NCBI RefSeq assembly: GCF_000350225.1
Contig: NW_005179377.1
Coordinates: forward strand, 1 to 42,969
Length of the DNA: 42,969 bases
Source of the DNA: Chondrus crispus
Taxonomy: Eukaryota > Rhodophyta > Florideophyceae > Gigartinales > Gigartinaceae
Direction: 5' to 3'
Notes under the pieces: generated by a model
What the model was told of the DNA's origin: nothing
Database searches by the model: none
The model's input: the letters and a program-made list of their open reading frames with translations, nothing else
Shown here: positions 7,728-16,118 of the stretch, one piece after another
Layout: each line of letters opens with the position of its first letter
Numbering within the stretch: the first letter of the stretch is position 1
Translations under genes and position numbers: made by a program

Positions 7728-10173
7728 TCATGGACAATTGGCGTCCATGCCGGACTGGACGCCATTCGCGAGCTGCTCTGGTGCAAGGAGATCCCGTGTG
7801 TCTTCAATGGCCGCGTGTAGCAGCTTTTTTGTCACAAGCCGACGCAGAGCTGTCCCGACCGCTATGAGGCGGATTTTGTCGGGGCGAGGTTGGAGAGGGA
7901 TGAGGGTGGAAGCCGCGAGTAAGGAGGCCGTGCGGTCGGGCACGTCTCCGCGTGCGAGACGCTGGACAAGACCAGTGAGTGCCGACAGTCCCGTGATCCC
8001 GGATTCGGGACTCACAGACGTATGGGCCAGCAACTGTAAGAGGCGTGGAAACAGTCGGTCCGGCCTAGCGGCAGAAGAGGGATTCATAGACCGAGTGGCA
8101 CGGAGGACCTGCCCTTCTGTTATGTCAGGTGCCGGCGGCAGCTAGGTAGAGAGGAGCGGTTGGACGGGTGCCGCTGGAGAGGGGTGAAGGAAAGTCAGTT
8201 TCTGGTGTGTAGCGGGGTCCTGGAGATTGGCGAGCGGCTTGTCCGTTAGGACTCTCATCGCTCGTCCGTAGTGTGAATCGGCTGCAAAGCGCATCGCGAG
8301 GGTGACTCGACGTTGGGACGAGTCGGCGCGCTGGCACCGCCTATCGTGTCGTTCGTGCCAGTCAAGGTCGTTCTGTCGCGCGTCCAGGGCTTCTTGCCAT
8401 AACTGAGGCCATTGAAGGCCAGAAGTTGCTCTACGGATGCGGTCGCGCAGGGCATGGGGCTGCCCCTTTCTTGTGCGCCAGCCAGGCTCGCCGCGGAACG
8501 TCCGTCGAAGGACGGCGGTGGGTAGGAGGTGGAGGCAGAGGAAGGCGCGGTGGGTCGCGGAAGGGTCGGTGGTGGCGGCAGCTGCACGAACCAGCTTGAT
8601 GAGAAGTAATGTTAAGCTGTAAAGGCACGGGGCGGGTACAGCTGAGTAGATTTGGAACGAATAAAATGGGCTGAGGAGGAGGTCATGGACTGAGGGAAGG
8701 GGCGGGGAGGGGCCCGGAGGCGCGACCCGGGGGGCGTAGCGGGGCGGGGCCGAGGAGGACAGAATCGCAGACGAGGATGGGCTTGGGCGACTCATTGTGA
8801 GCTGGTGGGTGGGGGACGAAGGCCTGGTTGTTGCGGTTCATTGCTGCCGCGAGGCCGGTGAGCTGGGGGGAGCTTGGCGGAGAAGGACAGTGGGCGCTTT
8901 CGGAGGAGATGTGGGGGTGATGAGGAAGCTTCAGCGGGCGTGGGTGGAGGACTCGCTTCAGGGGTGGCAGGGGTAGCAACTGGAGCGCGGCTTTGGGCGG
9001 AAGGGGGTGGAACAAAGGAGGGGTTCGCAGAAGCGAGGAGAGGAGTTGCGGCATCGGCATCCCCCGCCCTCGCTTCAGAAACCGAGGACGTGGCATGGTT
9101 CCGTAGTGGCAGGCGGACGGGCAAGGGAGGAAAGGCATCGTAAGGGGTTGGGGGGAGCGTATGCTAGTCAGGCGAGATGGGAGGGGACGGAAGGGGAGGC
9201 GGTAGTTGAGAGGGGGGACCGGGGGGAAGCGCGGAAGGCGGTGGCGACCGATTAACGACGACGGTAGGGACAGTGTCAGCGAGAGAGGGGAATTTAGGAA
9301 CAGGGATCGCAATGGGCGGAGCGTGAGGCCCAGCGGCAGGCGGATGGGAAAACGTGATGGGTAGAGCGGTAGGCGACGTGGGGGTGGAGGCCCTGGCAGG
9401 CGCAACGGCGGCAAGAGCAGCAACAGGGCCATTGGTGGATGGCGGGGGGGGGGCAAAGGAGCAGTGGGGCGGGGGGGGGCGGAAAGCGTCGCGCGACTAT
9501 AAGGGCCTGGTGGAGTAGAGCGGGACGCCGGGCGGGGCCCCGGGCGAGGGGCGATGGCGCGAGCTTGAGCTTGGAGCGTGAGGGCCATAGCCTGACGGAC
9601 GGGTAGGGACACGGAGGCGGGAGTGCGGCTGTCGAGGAGGCCAAGCGTCTCGCGACGTAGGCGGCAGACAACACCTGCAGCAGCGGAAGTGTCAAGGGCA
9701 GAAGCGGTTGGAGGGAGAGGCGCAGTTTGGACGTCGAGATCTTCATAGACGAGGCGGAGGCGGGAAAGGATGCGAATGAAGAGCGGGGTGTGAGAAGCGG
9801 GCAGGTAGATGTAAGTCCAGCGGCCGACTCCAGGGACGATGAAGTGGGGAGGAAGAGCAATGCCAGTGAGGTGGGCGCCACGGAGCAGGGCGGACTGGGC
9901 AGCAGCGAAGGAAGGGAAGGCAGCAAGCTGGGCGTCAGGCGCGATACCGTTCGCGGTGATTGCGGGGGGCGGAGCAACCGGTTCGCCTGTGCGGGGATCA
10001 AGTCGAATGGCGTTGCCCACCGTGTGGACAAGCAAGTGCGCCTCAGCGAGTGTAGCACTCGAGACTGAGGCAGGGGCCGCCAGGGCCGCGCGGGCTGCGG
10101 CAAGGGTTAGGATGGTAGATCCGGCGCGTGCCAGGACACGTGGCAGATTGAGAGGGCATGGCGGAACAAACAT
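7728..10173 (-). pseudogene. Non-LTR retroelement, frameshifted and lacking the RT core
   Basis: On the minus strand an ATG at 10173 opens a roughly 220-residue Ala/Leu-rich N-terminal region. The coding sense then passes through two other frames, first around two poly-G runs (9444-9453, 9471-9479) and again near 8795. The last part (8795 to 7728) resembles the pre-RT and N-terminal RT region of LINE-like elements. It has a helical arginine-rich segment, a TAG at 8139-8141 inside the conserved stretch, then TASLLAASTLIPLQPRPDKIRLIAVG-type residues followed by LRRLVTKKLL and LAPEQLANGVQSG. That block is the early fingers region of reverse transcriptase. The palm with its FADD-type catalytic motif is absent because the element ends near 7735. 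It is dead: at least two frameshifts, one internal stop and a missing 3' half. Confidence 0.75.
9444..9479. repeat. Two poly-G runs inside the retroelement pseudogene
   Basis: Ten G at 9444-9453 and nine G at 9471-9479. Homopolymer slippage here (or assembly error) would explain why the coding frame of the minus-strand element changes in this stretch. Confidence 0.6.
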
Positions 10174-10382
10174 GGGGGTGGAAGATGCTTGAATCCTGCC
10201 GCGCGGGCAACTCCGCCCGAAAGCCCTTAATTGACCCGTAAAAGCTATATTTTATGTGCAGAGAAACACCCCAGAGAAACCCACTCGCTCGGCGGTGCAA
10301 TGCACACGTACTGTACAGTAGTCCTACAGTACTGTACTGTGTGTGCAGGGCCCAACAACAAGTAAGTCCTAGTAACCTAACG
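10174..10382. other. Spacer with an imperfect hairpin
   Basis: Upstream flank of the non-LTR element. Between about 10301 and 10347 a TGCACAC...GTGTGCA imperfect hairpin carries repeated TACTGTA/CAGTACT cores like those at 6219-6440. I see no coding frame. Confidence 0.45.
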
Positions 10383-10630
10383 ATGGGCCCTGTACACTTG
10401 GACCCAGCATGGGACAGAGGTAGTGCAGGTTGGGCCCGTACACTTGGGCCCAACACTAGTAGTGCATGCAGGGGTTGGGCCTACACACTTGGACAACGAT
10501 GGGCATTGTACACTTGGACCCAGCATGGGGCTGAGTTAGCGCAGGTTGGGCCTGTACACTTGGGCCCCCGGACCCGGCATGGGGCAGAGGTAGTGCAAGT
10601 TTGGCCCAAGAGGTAGTGCAAGTTGGGCCT
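10383..10630. repeat. Degenerate tandem repeat with TGTACACTTGGRCCC units
   Basis: TGTACACTTGG recurs near 10391, 10507 and 10553, with the related GTACACTTGGGCCC at 10438. These alternate with CAGCATGGGGC/CGGCATGGGGC and GTAGTGCAAGTTGGGCC-type segments. Spacing varies, so this is a degraded minisatellite rather than a clean array. Overlapping frames are repeat artefacts. Confidence 0.6.
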
Positions 10631-11248
10631 TGAGGCTGATAGTAATTACAGCCACTCGACGCAAACAAATAGTCCGTGCATACAAATAGTCCGTCCGTTC
10701 ACCCCCGCTCCGGCGGCGGCAGCACCCATCCCACCACCACTCCGTACTGCTGTTTCTCGTTCGGCCTTTCTCTCTTTGCTCTACTCCCTCCAGTTCTCTC
10801 AATTCCGCTTTGCCGTCGCGCAAAACCCATCTTCTGCCCACGACTCTGTCGTTTTACTACGTTCGAGTTTGAACTCACGTGGGAGTGGCGGAAGGTTTAC
10901 TGTGATTGTCACCTTGGAACCTCGCCTGCAGCTCTACTACCTATCGTGGACGCCGTTGCTGTGTCGTTGGCTCACTTCGGAGCTTCTTTGGCCTCGTGCC
11001 ACTACCTATTCGCCTATATTCGTCGATCCCAGTGCTGATATATCATTTCGCTTGTCGGCATCACTGTTGCGCGTTTTTTTCTTATTCTCACCGTTCGGGT
11101 CGCCTCGTTGTTTTGGAATTTGATCTATATTCCACAACTGCCTCTTCGCTAGAGCAGTTTCTGTTGATACCAGCACTCGTTCTGTCCGAGTATTGGATCT
11201 TTTCGCCTTGCTTTTTGTGCTCTTCAACGTCTTTGCTTTATTGGGCCG
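10631..11248. other. Pyrimidine-rich leader region left of the AT-rich island
   Basis: From about 10690 the plus strand is strongly CT-rich (TTTCTCTCTTTGCTCTACTC and similar). This looks like the promoter or 5' leader composition seen upstream of other plus-strand genes in this window, such as the one at 20201. No convincing frame is present. It probably belongs to the transcript carrying the coiled-coil protein at 11341. Confidence 0.4.
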
Positions 11249-11255
11249 GTGGACA

Positions 11256-11528
11256 TTGGTAGATTTGTTTCTTCTAAAGTTAGAGATTCTTTTATAAAAG
11301 CAGTCAACTTTCAAGGAGAACGTGAACAGTATCTTTCTTCATGTCTACCAGACCCTCTTCTTCAAGAGGAAAGCAGCTCTCGCACGCAAAATTGTGTGAA
11401 GAAGCGGCCTTTGGTAGATTTGTTTCTTCTAAAGTTAGAGATTCTTTTATAAAAGCAGTCAACTTTCAAGGAGAACGTGAACAGTATCTTTCTTCATGTC
11501 TACCAGACCCTCTTCTTCAAGAGGAAAG
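11256..11528. repeat. 118-base direct duplication (11256-11373 and 11411-11528)
   Basis: The two copies appear identical by eye and are offset by 155 bases, with a 37-base spacer. Because 155 is not a multiple of three, the duplication puts the two copies in different frames, so the single protein they once encoded can no longer be read straight through. Confidence 0.85.
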
Positions 11529-12000
11529 ATTTAATGCGAAGTTAGAGAGCTACCGTGACCAGTTCGAGACAGGCGATGAGGTTCTCGAGAGGCCACCAAC
11601 TCCTGGGAGAGATACGGAATGGATGCAGGGCGAATCATACCCTGAAGCACTGGCCGCTATTACAGAAGCCAATACCGGGGAGAAAGAACCGGAGTTCCTA
11701 ACTGAAGATGAGGTAAGCTGGAACGGGGAGCTTGGGTATACGGGATCACTTTGGCGCGAGTGGATAAATGAAGAAGATGATGAAAAGGCAGAAGAAATGA
11801 ACAGGCTCGCAGACAGGATAAGGAAGAAGAAGAAAATTCGAATTGAGAACTTGGTCTTTAATACTTTACTCAAGGAAACCACTTTTTTGACTCAATCTGT
11901 TGACGAACGCGACCAACAAGTTCAAGAAGCTATGTTGGAGCTTTCCAAGCGCACTGGAAATCGTACGAGAAAAAATAGAAGTGGACATGTGTGTCTTTAG
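11341..12000 (+). CDS. Acidic, coiled-coil protein with frame-disrupting duplication at its start
   Basis: A 219-residue frame starts at ATG 11341, which lies inside the first copy of a duplicated segment. The likely original reading (GRFVSSKVRDSFIKAV, then the YLSSCLPDPLLQEE block) is found in two frames, once per copy. The present ATG gives about 24 residues of out-of-frame leader before joining the second copy. The body is acidic (GDEVLERPPTPGRD, EEDDEKAEEMN), followed by a basic patch RIRKKKKIR and a helical tail. Further coiled-coil-like coding sense (ARLSELKKRAQSFL) continues in other frames to about 12150, so the 3' end may also be frameshifted or spliced. No domain is recognised. It lies in the AT-rich island with the Ulp1-type gene and may be an accessory protein of the same element. 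Confidence 0.5.
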   Translation: MSTRPSSSRGKQLSHAKLCEEAAFGRFVSSKVRDSFIKAVNFQGEREQYLSSCLPDPLLQEERFNAKLESYRDQFETGDEVLERPPTPGRDTEWMQGESYPEALAAITEANTGEKEPEFLTEDEVSWNGELGYTGSLWREWINEEDDEKAEEMNRLADRIRKKKKIRIENLVFNTLLKETTFLTQSVDERDQQVQEAMLELSKRTGNRTRKNRSGHVCL

Positions 12001-12664
12001 CTCGCTTAAGCGAGCTAAAGAAGAGAGCGCAGTCCTTTCTAAGTCACAGAAGAGAGCTAGAAGAAAGGCATCAGCCAAGAAGAAGGCTTCGGCAAAGATA
12101 CCGTCTAGCCGAACTGGTTAGGAAAATAAAATTGCTTACGAGGTCTAGTACCGGCCTTTTCTGTATGTTCCCCCGTCTACATTTCCCATTTTCTCCAAAT
12201 TAGAAGTTTTAGTTTCAAAATTTAATTATTCAAAATGTTTTAGGTCCAACTTGAAATATGTTTCCTGTTTTTAATTTCCAGTTCGACCTGTACAAAAGCT
12301 GCGTCGGCCTCTGTCCGATTTTTCTCTTGCTCTCATTTCCAACGACACACCAACCACATCAACCAAGGCAACTTCACGATTTCATTACCCAGTCCACCCC
12401 ACTACGTCACCAAGTTGTTTATCTACTCTACCAAGAAGCTTACCCACGGCAACTTTTGTTGCCGTTTTACAGCGTTGAGACAGGTCTCACGCTGGAGAGG
12501 TTTGCGCCCAGGTTTGCGGATCGCAACGCTTTCACCGCTCCGAAGAATCAAGCTACAAGACCGCTCAAGTCTAGAAGTGAGAAGGTGTACTCAGTTGTGC
12601 TAACGAGGATCAGGCGGCTGCCATCCGGTTAGGAGGTACAACTTCCGAAGAGTACACCTAGGGA
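12001..12664 (+). other. Gap with remnant coding frames before the Ulp1-type gene
   Basis: To about 12150 the plus strand still shows Lys/Arg-rich helical sense in two frames, followed by TAAAAT-rich sequence. From 12290 to 12660 a Thr/Ser/Pro-rich then basic frame is open in pieces. No frame is continuous, so these may be exons, a 5' leader of the Ulp1-type gene, or decayed coding sequence. No domain is recognised. Confidence 0.35.
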
Positions 12665-14608
12665 ATGAGGCCACTGTTGACGAGCAGTTTACGATGCCCT
12701 CGAGGAAATAATTACTCCTCCCCTTCATCGCGGGGTAAAAAGCGGGGCGGAAACAACTGCAACCAACAGGATAGAAAGCGCCGTCGAAGGATTCTCACTT
12801 TCATGAGAAACGCTTCAAGGAGAAATCTGTTTCCTCGTCCTTCTATTATGGGCGCTTCACAAAAAGAAGATAATGAGAGTGCCCTGCAGGAGTTTTTGGA
12901 TCATAATCTAAGGCAAGAGCTTGCAGGAGACAGTGGTTCTAGCTGGATAGATTGCACTTCCGCCGGAAAGCTACTTCATAGCATGCTGCTTGACGCCGGT
13001 TTGGGTCAGTTTGAGCCCGAGGAAAGAACACTGATTGGAACTACCCATCTTGGAATAACTTTGACAGGAGAGAATAATCTACGACAGAAAGACAAATCCC
13101 GTAAGCTTAGCAAGATAATAATTAAAACTCTCACAGATGGATACATATATTCTTCTTCAGAAAAGTTCGCGCTTCCTCCAACCCTTTTTGTTCCGATACA
13201 TATGAGCACATCGGATTGTGGGCATTGGGGATACGTAGCTGCGGTACCTGCTGGTGTAGAGCACTGTAAACATGTTCGAATCTACTATGGTGACAGCCTG
13301 AGGTGGCAGCCACCAGCTGGAATTCTTGAGACTCTTCAGTGTTATCTTTGCCATATTTTCCCAAAGATAAAGTTCACTGTTGCCACTGAGAACCATGCCC
13401 TTGACACATTAAACTACAAAGAGCAATTGGATGGATTTAGCTGTGGGTTTTATGTCCTATCGGCTGCTTCCAACTTCTGTGTGAAGAGAGGATTCATGCC
13501 AGTAGAAACATTTAAAAAGAGAAGTAAAAAGTTGTCCGAAAACTTTCGTCAGGCTTGTGTTCGAGCCCTTTTGACTATGACACTCCGCGCAATAAAGCAC
13601 TTCGGAAGCACAAAGATATCGGACTGTCGAGTTGTGTCATACAACAGCGAAAGAAGACGAAGCCTTCGTCTGGAAGGTAGGCGAAATGTGGATATTTCCA
13701 AGAAAGATTCTCAAGATTCGAAGCACGCATTGAAAGAGCAACACCCATCTGACTCTGACATCATCAAAAAAGGGGATGACCATGAAATCATGCCAATAAC
13801 ACCCGTAGTTGAACCGACGAATGAGGACTCCCTTGGTTCTTTGTGTGGAATTTGGGATATCGAAGAAGAAGAGACCTCAGACGAGATCGATTGCGAGATT
13901 CTTCCCTCTTTCCACAAGCAAAACACGCCTAGGAGCGCTTCATATTCCTTTACAACTTCAAATCCACAAATCCACAGCCCTAAGTTGATGTGTGATAAAC
14001 CTACGTTTGAAACCATCAAAATCTCTGGCTGCGACATTAGTTCTTTGCTATTGCATGATTACGTTTTTATTGAGGGAGTAGACTTACAGCCTTCTCATAT
14101 ACGAGAAAATGTGACGCTGGCAGGAGTCAACTTCGAGCCAGGGAATAGAGCTAATGACTCTGGAAATGGGAGACAAAATACTCACAGTCGGCCTATCTCT
14201 CTTTTGAAGACTTCGAACGCAAATAAACGAAACAAGTACGGCGAAGCTCAACCTAAGAAAGGAAGAATTGGAAAAGTAGAAGAAAAGCATGTAGCTAACC
14301 TTACATCATTTGTAGGAGATCGGTTCGACGAAGGGCATGTCTTTGGAAGAGTCTTCACAAGAAAATATAAGAATGGAACCGGTAAGTACATTGGAAGGAC
14401 TAGACTTCGCTGTTTACGCTATGGAAAATATTGCAAATGTCCTTGTCAAATCGTGGCTCGACGTCTCTCAAGTGAATCGGGTTGGAGCGTTCGTGCGCTG
14501 TTGACACACGAGAACCACGAGCTTATTCGCCATGTGCCTGAAAAGAAGAATGTGCACCTCTCTTCTCTGAAGGCTTCCATCAACAAACATTTTGGAAGTG
14601 AGAATTAA
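12665..14608 (+). CDS. Ulp1/SENP-type C48 cysteine protease with C-terminal FAR1/WRKY-GCM-like zinc finger
   Basis: A 647-residue single frame starts at ATG 12665; an in-frame ATG at residue 62 is a possible alternative. The protease core has His187 (GHWGYVAA), Asp210 (YYGDSL), Gln254 and Cys260 (DGFSCGFY). The Gln-to-Cys spacing of six matches Ulp1. C48 proteases cleave SUMO or related modifiers. A disordered acidic/basic linker (about 330-520) leads to a zinc-binding module near residues 557-625 with closely spaced Cys (RLRC, KYCKCPC) and a closing HENHEL. This is the layout of FAR1/WRKY-GCM DNA-binding domains in Mutator-like transposons. Ulp1 genes are common passengers of such elements, so this fusion points to a transposon-encoded protease that binds DNA. 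The N-terminus is basic, so nuclear location is likely. The base composition is AT-richer than neighbouring host genes. Confidence 0.8.
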   Translation: MRPLLTSSLRCPRGNNYSSPSSRGKKRGGNNCNQQDRKRRRRILTFMRNASRRNLFPRPSIMGASQKEDNESALQEFLDHNLRQELAGDSGSSWIDCTSAGKLLHSMLLDAGLGQFEPEERTLIGTTHLGITLTGENNLRQKDKSRKLSKIIIKTLTDGYIYSSSEKFALPPTLFVPIHMSTSDCGHWGYVAAVPAGVEHCKHVRIYYGDSLRWQPPAGILETLQCYLCHIFPKIKFTVATENHALDTLNYKEQLDGFSCGFYVLSAASNFCVKRGFMPVETFKKRSKKLSENFRQACVRALLTMTLRAIKHFGSTKISDCRVVSYNSERRRSLRLEGRRNVDISKKDSQDSKHALKEQHPSDSDIIKKGDDHEIMPITPVVEPTNEDSLGSLCGIWDIEEEETSDEIDCEILPSFHKQNTPRSASYSFTTSNPQIHSPKLMCDKPTFETIKISGCDISSLLLHDYVFIEGVDLQPSHIRENVTLAGVNFEPGNRANDSGNGRQNTHSRPISLLKTSNANKRNKYGEAQPKKGRIGKVEEKHVANLTSFVGDRFDEGHVFGRVFTRKYKNGTGKYIGRTRLRCLRYGKYCKCPCQIVARRLSSESGWSVRALLTHENHELIRHVPEKKNVHLSSLKASINKHFGSEN

Positions 14609-14784
14609 AGTCGAGGGGCATAATGAGTCCAGAGTTAAAGCCTTAATCTGGCTACATCATTTGATCATAAAAGAAAACGCATTGGGTTCGTCATGAGCTG
14701 TGACAAATCCTCAAGAATTCGTAGATTGTAGCACTATTTGAATAATCAAATGAAAGTAACAAAGTATTTTATTATCTTTGTTGT

Positions 14785-15870
14785 CTACTTCCACAGTGCT
14801 GATTTGACATCATCTTTCCTTAGTACGTTTTTCGTCCATTCTATCCATTTGCATTGTTCGTTGAACAGTTTTTTGAGATCATTACTTTTGCTATAAGCGC
14901 ATGACAAACCATAGTTCTGTTTTATCATTTTTGACTCGGATAACGATTTGAAAGCTTTTTCGTACTCCTTGACAGACCTTTCGCTACAAAAATGAAAGAA
15001 AGCCATTGCTATCGTTTGGCGTTTCGCGTAGAGCGCCTTACTAGAAACTTGTTTTCCATTTTTGAGCAATTTTCGGTTTCTTTCGTATACAGACCATTCC
15101 ATAAGTGCTTTCTCAAGCGCTACCACTGGATCAGGCCTCACCCACCACCTCAATATGCTAGCCACAGTGTCCGAGCAACGTGGTATCTCAGCTTTTCTCA
15201 CTGTATTTGAAGTGGGAGGTTGAAATGTGAGCTGTGTCAGCGTCTTCGACTGGCATTTTGTGCTTCGTTTTTTCTCTATCTTTCTTTTGTTCTTTAAACC
15301 TTCCAATTTCTGTTTCGCTGTGAAATCTTTTACCCCTTTTACTGCTCCCGGGTGTTTGAGCGATCCAGAATGCAGGGTGGAAATATGATAATTGTTGTTG
15401 ATGACTTGGAAGGCAAAAGATGACCGTGATATGGTGTTTGAAAGTGATGCGATATCCTCTCCTGTGGCAAGTCTCGTAGGACAATTAAGCAATGGAGGTA
15501 GAGCTTGACCGGTGACTGGATGGGTCCCTTGCGGATGATACAATGGTTCCGTGGACTTCACTGCCAAGGTCAACAAGAGTAAGGACTCCTGAAAAGTATC
15601 GAGAATTTTAGATCCTCTCGCCTCGAACAGCGGGTTAGGTCGCAAGTCGCTTTCATATGATAGAAACCCTTCTGGTAGAGCTTGTATCGGACAAAGCTGC
15701 TGCTGCATTCCATTTTGTGATGCTGTTGGATCTGAAAGAGCGAACTTCTCACTTTTATCAGAAAAAGATTTGAATACCTCAGCTACTGCCCGGATTCTCT
15801 GTACTTGGCGATCTGTAGGTGCGGTTTGAGCGAGACTGATCCCGCGATGAGATTTCTCTCTGTATCCCAT
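14785..15870 (-). CDS. Orphan basic helical protein divergent from the tyrosine recombinase
   Basis: A 361-residue frame starts at ATG 15870; the open frame continues upstream only on non-ATG codons. The stop at 14785 is followed on the minus strand by ATAATAAAATAC, a likely poly(A) signal. I do not recognise it. Visible parts are a Gln/Thr-rich head, a Lys-rich stretch (KQKLEGLKNKRKIEKKRS, about residues 200-217) and a C-terminal helical region with many Trp, Tyr and Lys (ILRWWVRPDPVVALEKAL onward). No Cys/His zinc pattern and no catalytic motif is seen. It is encoded head to head with the recombinase at 16119, with 248 bases between starts, and shares its AT-rich composition. That suggests an element-encoded partner, for example a DNA-binding or regulatory protein, but this is inference. 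Confidence 0.6.
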   Translation of the reverse strand: MGYREKSHRGISLAQTAPTDRQVQRIRAVAEVFKSFSDKSEKFALSDPTASQNGMQQQLCPIQALPEGFLSYESDLRPNPLFEARGSKILDTFQESLLLLTLAVKSTEPLYHPQGTHPVTGQALPPLLNCPTRLATGEDIASLSNTISRSSFAFQVINNNYHISTLHSGSLKHPGAVKGVKDFTAKQKLEGLKNKRKIEKKRSTKCQSKTLTQLTFQPPTSNTVRKAEIPRCSDTVASILRWWVRPDPVVALEKALMEWSVYERNRKLLKNGKQVSSKALYAKRQTIAMAFFHFCSERSVKEYEKAFKSLSESKMIKQNYGLSCAYSKSNDLKKLFNEQCKWIEWTKNVLRKDDVKSALWK

Positions 15871-16118
15871 TCTGAGACGTGACAAACCGCTGTGGTAGAC
15901 TTGAAAGAACACTATGCTGAAGGGTACGGGAACGAGAGTGTACAGAGATACCTTCAGGACTGGAAAGCTGTCGCTCAGATGTCAAATGAAGGGCAACAAC
16001 GGAAACTTAATTTTCTGAAATATTTATTTGTAACCGACAGTTGAAACGTTTGCAAAGCCTATGATTTCCCCCAGAACGGCTTACGATCTTCGACTTCTGA
16101 CGCTCAACTCGGTACAAA
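15871..16118. promoter_or_regulatory. Divergent promoter between the orphan gene and the tyrosine recombinase
   Basis: This 248-base spacer lies between minus start 15870 and plus start 16119. An AT-rich core (TTTTCTGAAATATTTATTTG, 16011-16030) is the best candidate core promoter. Co-regulation is inferred from the layout. Confidence 0.4.

Noticed and set aside
8683..10173. A single 496-residue Pro-rich protein on the minus strand
   Set aside because: Only the first 220 or so residues look natural. The Pro/Leu-rich remainder is read in the wrong frame after the poly-G runs, so it is part of the retroelement pseudogene, not a protein.
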